From assembly GCF_018332715.1 (NCBI RefSeq), contig NZ_BOQP01000003.1:62001-126000 (forward strand): a DNA stretch of 64,000 nt, read 5' to 3'. The stretch comes from Winogradskya consettensis (GTDB taxonomy: Bacteria; Actinomycetota; Actinomycetes; Mycobacteriales; Micromonosporaceae). The notes beneath the pieces were generated by a model. That model did no database searches. It was given only the letters and a program-made list of their open reading frames with translations, and had not been told where the DNA came from. The position numbers were made by a program, and so were the translations under genes. This document shows positions 41,219 to 49,378 of the stretch, in pieces. Numbering within the stretch: position 1 is the first letter of the stretch; every line of letters starts with the position of its first letter.

Positions 41219-41313
41219 AGCGACTCCCCGGTGATGGACCTCCGCCAGGGTCCGGAGCTATGTGGTATCCCATTCAACAACGGGAGGGGCCTTCAAGGCA
41301 TTCACCCGCAAGA

Positions 41314-41350
41314 GTGACGTACGCGGCGAGTCCTCTGACGAGTACGTCAC
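41314..41350 (-). terminator. Terminator-like inverted repeat after the oxidoreductase
   Basis: GTGACGTAC and GTACGTCAC form a 9-base stem with a 19-base loop, ending 2 bases before the stop of the Gfo/Idh/MocA gene. An operator for the sigma-like gene is the alternative. Confidence 0.45.
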
Positions 41351-41351
41351 C

Positions 41352-42479
41352 TCAGGGGAGTGGCACCCAGTTTCCGGTGGCCGCCGAGAGGGACATGGCG
41401 TCGAGGGCTTCCGCGCTGCGGACGGCGTCGGTCAGGGTGGCGCCGTGCGGGGTGCTGGTGGTGATCGAGCGGACGAAGTGGTGGGCCTCGATGACCTTGA
41501 GGTCGTCGTAGCTCATGGGGTTGGCGGCGCCGGGCTGGAACGCTGCGTAGGCCCCGTCGCCCGGGCCGACGAAGACGGTGCCGGCGGTGCTGAGGGAGAG
41601 TTCACCCATGCGGCGGTAGTCCCAGGCGAGCGCACCCTGCGTACCGTGGATCTCGAAGCCGTAGTTGTTCTGGTCCCCGACCGAGACCCGGCTCGCCTCC
41701 AGGATCACCCGGGCGCCGGACGCGAGGCGGAGCTGGGCCGACACGTAGTCCTCGTTCTCGACCGGCCCCAGCGTGCCGCCGTCTGCGCGGGCGTGACCCG
41801 AGGTCGCCGAGGTGGGAATGGCACGGTCGGTGATGAAGATGGCCGTGTCCGCAACGAGCGCGGAGATGTCGCCCAGGAGGTGCCGGACCAGGTCCACGCC
41901 GTGCGAGGCCAGGTCTCCCAGCACCCCGTTGCCGCCGCGCTCGCGCGAGTATCGCCAGGTCAGGGCGCTTGACGGGTCCGCTGCGTAGTCGCTGAGGAAA
42001 CGGAAGCGGGCGTGGGTGACCGTGCCGATCCCGCCTTTTGCGATCACGGCGCGGGCGGTGTCCACGGCGGGGGCGTTGCGGTAGTTGAAGCCGACCGTGC
42101 CGCTCACGCCCGCGGACCTGGCGGCGTCGGCCACGGCGAGGGCGTCTGCGCGGGTCAGGCCGACCGGCTTTTCGATCCAGATGTGTTTACCGGCCCGGGC
42201 GAATGCCTCGCCGAGCTCGCGGTGCAGGAAATTCGGGGCGGTGATGCTGACGGCGTCGATCGCCGGATTCGTGAGCAGGTCGCGCCAGTCCAGCGTGGAC
42301 GTTGCGAATCCGTACGTGGTGGCTGCTTCTGCCGCTCGGCCGGGGACTTCGTCGGCCACCGCGATCAGCTCCGGGCGTACCGGAAGATCGGGGAAATGAT
42401 GAGGGAGCCGCAGATAGGCCTGCGTGTGCACCCGGCCCATCCACCCGAAACCCGCGACCGCAACACCCAGAGTCCGCAT
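41352..42479 (-). CDS. Gfo/Idh/MocA family oxidoreductase
   Basis: 375 residues. The Rossmann start VAVAGFGWMGRVHTQAYL and the catalytic motif HIWIEKPVGLT (EKP) are the family hallmarks; the C-terminal half holds the beta-sheet domain with ERGGNGVLGDLASHGVDLVRH. It oxidises or reduces a sugar, inositol or sugar acid with NAD(P). The precise substrate is unknown. It is divergent from the GNAT gene; the ATG at 42479 fits the family start. Confidence 0.93.
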   Translation of the reverse strand: MRTLGVAVAGFGWMGRVHTQAYLRLPHHFPDLPVRPELIAVADEVPGRAAEAATTYGFATSTLDWRDLLTNPAIDAVSITAPNFLHRELGEAFARAGKHIWIEKPVGLTRADALAVADAARSAGVSGTVGFNYRNAPAVDTARAVIAKGGIGTVTHARFRFLSDYAADPSSALTWRYSRERGGNGVLGDLASHGVDLVRHLLGDISALVADTAIFITDRAIPTSATSGHARADGGTLGPVENEDYVSAQLRLASGARVILEASRVSVGDQNNYGFEIHGTQGALAWDYRRMGELSLSTAGTVFVGPGDGAYAAFQPGAANPMSYDDLKVIEAHHFVRSITTSTPHGATLTDAVRSAEALDAMSLSAATGNWVPLP

Positions 42480-42500
42480 CGACCGAGCTTAAGATGTGGC

Positions 42501-43019
42501 GTGCTGAATTGGGCAGGGGTGCGGACGGCGAGACTGTTGCTGGACCGCCCGGAGCTGGACCATCTCGACGCTGTGCACGCGATCCTGGCCGCCCGGGAAA
42601 CCAACCGGTACAACCCGGCCGGGCCGGTCAAGGACATCGCCGCATCGGCGGCGGTCATCCGGGAATGGCGGCGCAGCTGGGATGCCGAGGGGTTCGGCTA
42701 CTGGGTGGTGAAGGACGGGGAAGGGATCGCCGGCTTCGGTGGGCTGCGGCCGGGGGAACTCGACGGCTCAGCGGCCCTCAACCTCTATTACCGGTTCGCG
42801 GTGAGTTCGTGGGGCAAGGGGTACGCCACCGAGATGGCGCGGGAAGCCGTGAAACTGGCAGGCCGGGATCTGCCCGGCCTGCCAGTTGTCGCGATTGTGC
42901 ATTCCGAGAATGTGGCGTCGTCGCGGGTTGCCGAACGCATCGGGCTGGAAAGAATCGGCACCACTCAGCGTGCGGATGGGCCGCGGCTGGTGTACGGCGC
43001 TGCGGTCACGGCCAGGTAG
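42501..43019 (+). CDS. GNAT family N-acetyltransferase
   Basis: About 172 residues. The RimJ/RimL-like pattern is visible: VRTARLLLDRPELDHLDAVH, ETNRYNPAGP, GYWVVKDGEGIAGFGGLRPG, the acetyl-CoA loop region VSSWGKGYATEMAREAVKLA, and NVASSRVAERIGLERIGTT. Substrate unknown: an N-terminal amine or small molecule. GTG at 42501 is chosen; GTG at 42519 is an alternative, and neither has a strong ribosome site. Converges with the beta-helix gene with a 14-base overlap. Confidence 0.88.
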   Translation: MLNWAGVRTARLLLDRPELDHLDAVHAILAARETNRYNPAGPVKDIAASAAVIREWRRSWDAEGFGYWVVKDGEGIAGFGGLRPGELDGSAALNLYYRFAVSSWGKGYATEMAREAVKLAGRDLPGLPVVAIVHSENVASSRVAERIGLERIGTTQRADGPRLVYGAAVTAR

Positions 43020-44985
43020 TCGGGGCGGGCGGGGGGACGACCGGTGGGCGGTCGTTGCAGGTGATGGTGTTGGGGACGTACGGGCTGAGCCAGGCGCCGT
43101 CGTTGCCGCCGCGGTCGGTCAGCGTGAACTCGGACCCGGCCGGGGTGAAGTGGAAGGAGCCGCAATTGTTGACGCCGACCGCGCCGACGTTGCGGGCGTC
43201 GACGTTTTCGAATGAGGCCGAGCCGGCTGTGCGGGCGCTGACGACCGAGGTGCCCGTACCGTCGATGTGGAGGTTCTTGAAGGCCACGCCGGTGATGGAG
43301 TAGAGGTCCTTCACGCCCCAGTCGCTGACCAGCAGGACGGCGTTGTAGGTGCTGTCCAGGTAATGGTCGCCGGTGACGCTGATGTCGGCGTTGATGCTGC
43401 CGTCGAGGGCGTAGAACCAGATGGCGCCGAGGCCGATGTTCCAGTTGAGTTCGAGTGTGCCCGCGCGTACGACGGAATTGTCCTTGAACGTCAGGGTGCC
43501 GGCGAACGGTTCGGCGCCGAAGCGGGAACCGGCGTGCAGGCCGCTGCCCTCGCGGATCGGGTCGGCGATCAGGTTCGCGGAAATCGTGTTGTTCGTGCCG
43601 CCGTAGACGGCGATTCCGTTGGCCAGCGTCGGGGTCTGCACGGTGTTGTGGTCGAACGTGTTGGCTGAATCCGCCGTCTTCTCCGACCACAGGGCGAGGC
43701 CGTCGTCGCCGCTGTTGCGCACGAAGTTGTTGCGCACCAGGGAATTGGTGACGCCGGTGTGGAAGTTCAGGCCGTCGGCGATCTGGTCGACGATGATGTT
43801 CCCGCTGATTCTCAGGTTGTCCATCGGGCCGTCGAACCACATGCCGACCTTGGTGTGCCGGATGTGCAGGCCCTCGACCGTGGAATTGCTGAGCGCGCCC
43901 CCGACACCGTTGACCTGGTCGGTGTCGATCCGCTCGCGCACGTCGCCCTCGATGGCGAAATTGCGGAGGTGGACGTTGGTGCTGCCGCCCTCTTTGCCGT
44001 AGAAGCCGACACCTGTGTGCACCGAGCCGTCGGGGGCCGGAGCCGGGAGGGTCACCTGGTGGCCCTTGATGATCGTGTACCAGTTGCCGGCGCCCTCGAT
44101 GGTCACGTCGTCGACGATGATGTGCCGGTTGACCTGGTAGGTGCCGGGCGGCACGTAGACCTTGAGCTTGGCCTTACGGGCGAAGGCGATCGCCTTGTCG
44201 AACGCGGGCGCAGAGTCACGCCGGCCGGTCGGATCGGCGCCGAAGAGCAGAACATTGGCGGCCACCAGCTCGACATGGGGAGCCGATACGAATGAGGAGT
44301 CGAGCAGGTCGATCACGGTCGGCGAAGAAGCGGTGAGCCGAATGGTCGAACCCGCGCGGTAGGTCTTGGCGAGCAGAAGGCGCTGCTCATCGTAGAAATG
44401 CATGGGGCGGAACGGCTTGGTGATCTCCGGGGCCGGTGAGGTGGCGGCGGGCGCGCACGCACACTCGGTGATCCACCAGTCGGGGTGCAGCAGACCGGCC
44501 TGCGGGTCGTTGCTGAACGGGTACTGGTTGTAGAGATACGAGTACTGCGAGGTCAGCGTCATCGTGCGGGAGTCACGCCCGGCGGTGACGGACAGCGGTG
44601 CCGTGGTTCCGCCGCCACCCTGCGCATCGGGAATGGAGTAGCGGACGGTGATCGCGTTGGTGGTCGCGGGGAGGGTGAACTCGACGTACTGGCCGGCGGC
44701 GAGCTGGACCGCCTTCCGGCCGGACGCCTCGGCGGCCAGCGAGTAGGCGCTGCGGTCCGGGCCGATGACCGTGCCGGTGAAACGGGCGTTCTCCGCCTCC
44801 TGCTCGACGAAGTCCACGGCAGCGCCGCGACCGGTGACGAGCGCCGGATCAAGCCCGGCGCGGGTGACAACGGGACCCGCGACGGCGAGAGCAGGGGAGC
44901 CGTAGAGGAAGGCGGCGGCAAGGGGGATAACGGCAAGGGCGGCCAGGCGCGGTGGAACGCTGCGCCGCCTCGCTTTCATCAGCAT
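43006..44985 (-). CDS. Secreted beta-helix glycanase (GH87/pectate-lyase-like)
   Basis: 659 residues with a signal peptide (ALAVIPLAAAFLYGSPALA, cleavage near residue 35). A carbohydrate-binding, CBM35-like beta-sandwich follows (EQEAENARFTGTVIGPDRSA, QYVEFTLPATTNAITVRYSI). From about residue 240 comes a right-handed beta-helix: DPTGRRDSAPAFDKAIAFAR, KVYVPPGTYQVNRHIIVDDV, then repeated short strands with Asn ladders (SGNIIVDQIADGLNFHTG, RNNFVRNSGDDGLALW). The layout resembles mycodextranase/alpha-1,3-glucanase (GH87) more than pectinases, but the call is by style only. It probably attacks fungal or bacterial glucans outside the cell. Confidence 0.82.
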   Translation of the reverse strand: MLMKARRRSVPPRLAALAVIPLAAAFLYGSPALAVAGPVVTRAGLDPALVTGRGAAVDFVEQEAENARFTGTVIGPDRSAYSLAAEASGRKAVQLAAGQYVEFTLPATTNAITVRYSIPDAQGGGGTTAPLSVTAGRDSRTMTLTSQYSYLYNQYPFSNDPQAGLLHPDWWITECACAPAATSPAPEITKPFRPMHFYDEQRLLLAKTYRAGSTIRLTASSPTVIDLLDSSFVSAPHVELVAANVLLFGADPTGRRDSAPAFDKAIAFARKAKLKVYVPPGTYQVNRHIIVDDVTIEGAGNWYTIIKGHQVTLPAPAPDGSVHTGVGFYGKEGGSTNVHLRNFAIEGDVRERIDTDQVNGVGGALSNSTVEGLHIRHTKVGMWFDGPMDNLRISGNIIVDQIADGLNFHTGVTNSLVRNNFVRNSGDDGLALWSEKTADSANTFDHNTVQTPTLANGIAVYGGTNNTISANLIADPIREGSGLHAGSRFGAEPFAGTLTFKDNSVVRAGTLELNWNIGLGAIWFYALDGSINADISVTGDHYLDSTYNAVLLVSDWGVKDLYSITGVAFKNLHIDGTGTSVVSARTAGSASFENVDARNVGAVGVNNCGSFHFTPAGSEFTLTDRGGNDGAWLSPYVPNTITCNDRPPVVPPPAPTTWP

Positions 44986-45089
44986 CGAGGGGCTTCTCTC
45001 TCCGAAGGTGGACGTGAGGGGACCTTAGGTCCTCTGTGACGAAACCCACAAGAGACTGTCCAGTGTTTGCAAGCTTTTGCTGCGAAATT

Positions 45090-45572
45090 TCAGCGATGCG
45101 GCCGCACCGGGCCGGCAACATCCGGTTGGTACGCGTCGAGCAGTGCCCACAGGGGTGGTTGCTCGAGCGCCGCCTCGGCCACGGCGGGATCGGTCCGGTG
45201 CAGGAACGCCAGATGGCGGGCGGCGTGGGCGATCACGTCGGCCCGGTCGACGTGCGGCGGCGACGGGTCGAGAGCCGTACCCGTCGCGGTCATAGCCCCT
45301 GAAGCCGGGAAGCGCTGTGCTGTGGCCGGATCCGGATCGGGGAGCGCCGCATAGGTGAGGACGATGCGACCGGCGTCGAAGCGCCACGAGGTCGAGTGGA
45401 TCAGCCGGCCGCTGCCGAGCGAGCCGAGAGGCGAGCCGAAGCCGGCCAGGCGCCGGGCTGCCGCGTCGGGGTGCTCGTTGTCGGCGAGGCCTTCCTCGGC
45501 GGCCCGGTAGGTGAGGTGGCCGTCGTGCACGCCGATCAGGAGGGTCTCGACCGCGACCAGGGCTAGATCCAC
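45090..45572 (-). CDS. Hypothetical protein, 160 residues
   Basis: Starting at GTG 45572 (VDLALVAVETLLIGVHDGHL). No family recognised with confidence. The middle, FGSPLGSLGSGRLIHSTSWR, then RIVLTYAALPDPDPA, suggests an alpha/beta fold, and the C-terminus has HAARHLAFLHRTDPAVAEAA and PPLWALLDAYQPD, as in small actinobacterial proteins of unknown role. The frame is open further upstream, but that part overlaps the divergent peptidase-like gene and is a shadow. An inverted repeat lies just upstream of the start. Confidence 0.6.
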   Translation of the reverse strand: MDLALVAVETLLIGVHDGHLTYRAAEEGLADNEHPDAAARRLAGFGSPLGSLGSGRLIHSTSWRFDAGRIVLTYAALPDPDPATAQRFPASGAMTATGTALDPSPPHVDRADVIAHAARHLAFLHRTDPAVAEAALEQPPLWALLDAYQPDVAGPVRPHR

Positions 45573-45573
45573 A

Positions 45574-45596
45574 TGGCAATGATCCGGCAATTGCCA
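45574..45596. promoter_or_regulatory. Inverted repeat between divergent genes
   Basis: TGGCAAT and ATTGCCA, 7-base arms with a 9-base spacer, lie in the 45-base gap between the divergent genes at 45572 and 45618. A shared operator is likely; its regulator is unknown. Confidence 0.45.
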
Positions 45597-45617
45597 TAAC
45601 CTGGCAACAAGAACGAC

Positions 45618-46877
45618 GTGAATGTCCCCCGACTCAGGGTGGTTCGCTTGTTTCTGGCAATCATGGGGTCGGGCGAGACCAGCCCGACGATGGTCAGCAT
45701 TCACCGCACGATCGCCGCCCGGCTCGGCTCCGGCGCGTCCGCCGTCCTGATCGAGACGCCATACGGGTTCCAGGAGAACGTCGCAGAGATCTCCGCCAAG
45801 GCCTGCCAGTATTTCGAGCGCAGCGTCGGGCTCCGCGTCGCCACCGCCCCGGGGCTGCGAGGGGGCGACCATGATGGCGACGGTGATCGCGGGCTGGCGA
45901 TGGTCCGCTCCGCCGACTGGTTGTTCTCCGGTCCGGGCAGCCCGACGTACGCCATGCGCTCCTGGTCCGGGTCGACCGCCCAGGCGCTGCACGACCGGTT
46001 CCGGCTCGGCCGGAAGGTCACGGTGTTCGCCTCGGCGGCGGCCGCGACGCTGGGGCGATGGACGGTCCCGGTCTACGAGGTCTACAAAACCGGCGAGCCA
46101 CCGCACTGGGTCGAGGGCCTTGACCTGCTGAAACACCTGAACCTGCGAGTCGCTCTCATCCCGCACTACGACAACACCGAGGGTGGCACGCACGACACCC
46201 GCTTCTGTTATCTGGGCGAGCGGCGGTTGCGCAGGATGGAGGAAGGCCTGCCGGACGATGCCGCGATCATCGGGGTCGACGAGCACACCGCCATTTTCCT
46301 CAACCCCGACGAAGACTCGGTGCAGGTGGTGGGTCGAGGAGTTCTCACCGTACGCAGACAGGGCAGAAACACGGTCTTCCCCTCCGGTGTCACCCTGACC
46401 CTGACCGAGCTCCGCGCCCTCGCCCACCACGGCACGATCGCCCGCGCCATCCCGAAACAGCGGGCCGCCGTCGTGGAACCGCAGCGCACCGTGTCGGAGG
46501 TCGCCGCCGCCTGCGAGCACCGTTTCGACCAGGCCCTGCGCCGGCGGGACGCGTCCGGAATGGTCCGCAGCATCCTCGAGCTGGAGTCCACTGTGCACGC
46601 CTGGAGCTCCGACACCGAGGAGGACGACGGCGCCGAGCAGGCCCGTGCCGTGCTGCGGGCCCTGGTCGTACGTCTCGGTGAGGTCGCCGCGACCGGAGTC
46701 GTCGACCCTGCCGACCGGTTCCGCCCGTTGGTGCAGCCGCTCCTCGACATCCGCTCCCAGCTCCGCGACCGCCGCGACTACCCGATCGCCGACGCCGTCC
46801 GGGACGCGCTGGCCGCCGCCGGCATCGAGCTCAGGGACGGTGCCGACGGCGTGAGCTGGTCCTTCTCACGGGATTAG
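45618..46877 (+). CDS. Peptidase S51-like protein fused to a CysRS C-terminal-like domain
   Basis: 419 residues. Residues about 10-270 follow the type 1 glutamine-amidotransferase-like/S51 fold: LFLAIMGSGETSPTMVSIHR, IETPYGFQENVAEISAKACQ, WLFSGPGSPTYAMRSW and the nucleophile-elbow region VFASAAAATLGRWTVPVYE, where S139 could be catalytic but the usual G-x-S-A-G form is altered. The C-terminal ~110 residues end DIRSQLRDRRDYPIADAVRD then ALAAAGIELRDGADG, which is the pattern of the C-terminal tail of cysteinyl-tRNA synthetase. The fusion suggests a tRNA- or Cys-linked role, unproven. Confidence 0.8.
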   Translation: MNVPRLRVVRLFLAIMGSGETSPTMVSIHRTIAARLGSGASAVLIETPYGFQENVAEISAKACQYFERSVGLRVATAPGLRGGDHDGDGDRGLAMVRSADWLFSGPGSPTYAMRSWSGSTAQALHDRFRLGRKVTVFASAAAATLGRWTVPVYEVYKTGEPPHWVEGLDLLKHLNLRVALIPHYDNTEGGTHDTRFCYLGERRLRRMEEGLPDDAAIIGVDEHTAIFLNPDEDSVQVVGRGVLTVRRQGRNTVFPSGVTLTLTELRALAHHGTIARAIPKQRAAVVEPQRTVSEVAAACEHRFDQALRRRDASGMVRSILELESTVHAWSSDTEEDDGAEQARAVLRALVVRLGEVAATGVVDPADRFRPLVQPLLDIRSQLRDRRDYPIADAVRDALAAAGIELRDGADGVSWSFSRD

Positions 46878-47861
46878 CACCACCCGCTCATCGCTGGCTC
46901 CGGGGGTCTGCCAGGCCTGGGTCACGTCGGAGAGCGGGACCGTACGCGTCCTGATGCCGAAGGAGCCCGCGGTGAGCTCGTCGATCAGTGCGGGCAGCTC
47001 CGCGAGGTAGCCGCGGGTCGAGACCGCGCCCTGACCGTTGCCGAGGATGCGGAAATTGGCCGAGCGCAGGACCACTGACGGCAGCTCGATCGTCGGGCCC
47101 GCGACTGAGCCGATCTGGATCCAGTCGAGTGCCTTGCTGCGGTCCGCGCGGGCCTTGAGGATCGGCGTCATGGCTTCCTGGGCCGGCTTGCCCCAGAGGT
47201 AGTCGAGGACGATGTCGACATCCTTGGCGGCCTCGGCCAGCGCGTCCGGGTCCAGCGGCAGCACGGCTCCGGCGTCGGTGCCGGCTCCGTGGCTGCTGCT
47301 GCCGGCGCTGGTCCCGCTGCTGCCGCTGGTCCCGCTGCTGCTGCTGCTGCTGCTGCTGCCGCTGCGGCCGGCTGCGATGACCTGGCCGGCGCCGAGGTGG
47401 CGGGCGATCTGGACGGCCATGGCTCCGGCGTTGCCTGTCGCGCCGAGGACCAGGACGCTCTGGCCCTTCTGCAGGGGGACTCGCCGGCGCAGGGCAACCC
47501 AGGAGGACATCGCGGGGTTCATCGCCGCGGCGATCGTCGGGAGGTGGGCGGTGGGCGGGAGCGGCACGGTACGGCGTACATCGATGAGGGTCTGCTCTGC
47601 CATTGAACCGGGCAGGTCGTCGTCGGCGACGAAGTAGACGACGGTGCCATCGGGGCGGCGGGCGACGCCGTCGATGCCGGGGATCAGCGGCAGGGCCCCG
47701 GTGCTCGTGTAGTGCCGGCCCGATGCGCCGGAGCGGACCCTCGGGTGCAGGCCGACCGCGAGCACGTCGACGAGCTCCACGTCGGGATCGTGCACCTGCG
47801 GCAGGCTGAACTCCTGGTAGTGCGGCGGTTCGTCGAACGATGTGACTACGGCGGCGTGCAT
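46866..47861 (-). CDS. Zinc-free MDR oxidoreductase (quinone reductase-like)
   Basis: 331 residues. The N-terminal GroES-like part starts MHAAVVTSFDEPPHYQEFSL, with VLAVGLHPRVRSGASGRHYT; the NADPH motif is VLVLGATGNAGAMAVQIARHLGA cut short here to its core VLGATGNAGAMAV. No zinc-ligand cysteines are present. Right after the second strand, VIAAGR, a Ser/Gly-rich run (GSSSSSSSSGTSGSSGTSAG) is inserted before AVLPLDPDALAEA. It would reduce quinones or enones with NADPH. ATG at 47861 follows GAGGGGG by 5 bases. It is divergent from a MarR gene, its likely regulator. Confidence 0.9.
   Translation of the reverse strand: MHAAVVTSFDEPPHYQEFSLPQVHDPDVELVDVLAVGLHPRVRSGASGRHYTSTGALPLIPGIDGVARRPDGTVVYFVADDDLPGSMAEQTLIDVRRTVPLPPTAHLPTIAAAMNPAMSSWVALRRRVPLQKGQSVLVLGATGNAGAMAVQIARHLGAGQVIAAGRSGSSSSSSSSGTSGSSGTSAGSSSHGAGTDAGAVLPLDPDALAEAAKDVDIVLDYLWGKPAQEAMTPILKARADRSKALDWIQIGSVAGPTIELPSVVLRSANFRILGNGQGAVSTRGYLAELPALIDELTAGSFGIRTRTVPLSDVTQAWQTPGASDERVVLIP
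47292..47362. repeat. GCT/AGC triplet-repeat tract inside the MDR gene
   Basis: The tract is runs of GCT (AGC on the coding strand, Ser), broken by GGT, CCC and GCC codons, including one stretch of eight consecutive CTG-frame triplets at about 47333-47358. It encodes the Ser/Gly-rich insert of the oxidoreductase in frame. Confidence 0.8.
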
Positions 47862-47876
47862 GGGAACCCCCTCAAT

Positions 47877-47917
47877 TAGTTTGTGACACCAACTAATGTA
47901 GTTGGGGTCGCAAACCA
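47877..47917. promoter_or_regulatory. MarR operator candidate
   Basis: TAGTTTGTGACACCAACTA and TAGTTGGGGTCGCAAACCA are 19-base arms around ATG, matching at 16 of 19 positions as an inverted repeat. It fills the gap between the divergent MDR and MarR genes. Confidence 0.75.
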
Positions 47918-47937
47918 AATCAAGTATGCTGGCTGAC

Positions 47938-48357
47938 ATGTCACAGGACCTGGGGATCGTCGATGGGCTGGCGCAGCTCAGCTTTCTGGTGCAGGGCGCT
48001 CTGGCCAAGCGGGCCGCGGTGCACGACCTGTCCATGACACAGGTACGGCTGCTGGGCGTGCTGCGGGACCGGCGGCCCGGGGTCAATCAGCTGGCCGCGC
48101 TGCTTGAGCTGGACAAATCGAGCATTACCGGCCTGGTGGATCGTGCGAGCGCGCGGGGACTCGTCACCCGGGTTCCGTCGGAGCGGGACCGGCGGGCGGT
48201 GGAGGTTGTCCTCACCGATCGGGGGCGGGCGCTGGCCGAGGAGGTCGAACGCGACTTCGGCGCGGACGTCGCCGTCCTGGTCGGCGGTCTCACCGACCCC
48301 GAGCAACGCCGCCTCTCCGCCCTCGCCAGCCGTGTGATCGAAACCAGCCAGGCCTGA
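47938..48357 (+). CDS. MarR family transcriptional regulator
   Basis: 139 residues with a complete MarR winged helix: LSMTQVRLLGVLRDRRPGVN, QLAALLELDKSSITGLVDRA, SARGLVTRVPSERDRRAVEV, VLTDRGRALAEEVE. The S-E-R-D-R-R wing motif is typical. It is divergent from the MDR oxidoreductase, with a long inverted repeat between them, so it probably represses both genes until a quinone-like or oxidising ligand binds. Confidence 0.93.
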   Translation: MSQDLGIVDGLAQLSFLVQGALAKRAAVHDLSMTQVRLLGVLRDRRPGVNQLAALLELDKSSITGLVDRASARGLVTRVPSERDRRAVEVVLTDRGRALAEEVERDFGADVAVLVGGLTDPEQRRLSALASRVIETSQA

Positions 48358-48375
48358 GCCGGCGCGGGTTCTAGC

Positions 48376-48455
48376 GGCTTGGACCAGCCCGGCTTGGACC
48401 AGCCCGGCCTGGCGGCGGGTGGTCGGGCGGCGGGTGGTCGGGCGGCGGGTGGTCG
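48376..48455. repeat. Two 15-base tandem repeats between converging genes
   Basis: GGCTTGGACCAGCCC occurs twice (48376-48405), then GGCGGCGGGTGGTCG occurs three times (48411-48455). Both periods are 15 bases. The segment lies between the MarR stop and the ATP-grasp stop. Confidence 0.85.
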
Positions 48456-48476
48456 GGCGGCGGGGGTGAGTGGGGG

Positions 48477-49373
48477 TCAGGCGGCGGCGCGGGCGAGGAT
48501 GGCTTCGGCGAGGTTGGCGCATTCGGCGGGGAAGAGGGGCAGAAACTTCACCGGGGCGACGAGCTCTGCTTCCAGCAGGAGGAGGCCGCTGGGGGATGCC
48601 GGGTCGATGATGTAGTCCAGGCGTACCGAGAGCGGTTCGTTGATCAGTAGAGCTCGCAGGGCCGAGTAGGTCTGGTGGATCACCCGGTCGTGCTGGGCGG
48701 TCAGGCCGGGGTAGGGCTGCGGGTCGGGGTGCAGCTCGCGGACGGGTTCGCCCGGGCGCAGGAGTGGGGCCTTGGTGATCGCGTGCGAGATGCTGCCGTC
48801 CAGGGTCACGACGCCCAGTTCGCGGTGGGCGTCGATCGCCGTGACGTAGGGCTGGACGATTGCCGGGCCCAGGGCGTGCAGGTGGGCGATCAGGTCGGGA
48901 AGCTCGGCGCGGGTGAATTCGCGGGCGCCCAGGGCGCCGCCGGAGGCGATGGGCTTGGCCACCAGCGTGGGTCGCGGGGAGTCGGGCGCGGGGAAGAGCT
49001 CGCGCAACCGTGCCGGGTCGGGCTCTTTGATCAAGGTCGAAGGGACGACGGGTACGCCCGCAGCAGCCAACTGAGCAAGATAGCGCTTGTCGGATCCCAG
49101 CCGAACCGTGTCAGCGGGGTTGAGCAGCCGGGTTCCGTCGTTCTCGCGCGCCTTCAGCCAGGCGGCGAACTCGTGGGGCCTGGTCCACATGCTCCACGGC
49201 GACTGCAGCATCACCGCGTCGTACGAGGTCCAGCCCACCGGGTCGCCACCGTCCCAGGTCACCGTCCTGACGGTGGCGCCGCGCGAGGTCAGTTCCGCGG
49301 CGAGCACGGCGAGGTCGTCGTCGTGCCAGTGGGGCTGCGGGAACGCGCGCGAGGTGACCAGAGCGATGAGCAT
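48477..49373 (-). CDS. ATP-grasp family protein
   Basis: 298 residues. The N-terminal part (LIALVTSRAFPQPHWHDDDL, LAAELTSRGATVRTVTWDGG) is the pre-ATP-grasp domain, followed by NPADTVRLGSDKRYLAQLAA, the ATP-binding strand RPTLVAKPIASGGALGA, AIVQPYVTAI and the metal-site region LSVRLDYII...LLLLEAELVAP. It joins a carboxylate to an amine or thiol using ATP; the substrate is unknown. Its start lies 5 bases from the stop of the next gene upstream, so it is probably co-transcribed with the TQ-repeat membrane protein. Confidence 0.88.
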   Translation of the reverse strand: MLIALVTSRAFPQPHWHDDDLAVLAAELTSRGATVRTVTWDGGDPVGWTSYDAVMLQSPWSMWTRPHEFAAWLKARENDGTRLLNPADTVRLGSDKRYLAQLAAAGVPVVPSTLIKEPDPARLRELFPAPDSPRPTLVAKPIASGGALGAREFTRAELPDLIAHLHALGPAIVQPYVTAIDAHRELGVVTLDGSISHAITKAPLLRPGEPVRELHPDPQPYPGLTAQHDRVIHQTYSALRALLINEPLSVRLDYIIDPASPSGLLLLEAELVAPVKFLPLFPAECANLAEAILARAAA

Positions 49374-49378
49374 GCGGG

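Noticed and set aside
48376..48455. CRISPR-like array
   Set aside because: The repeats are 15 bases and directly adjacent, with no spacers, and no cas genes lie nearby.
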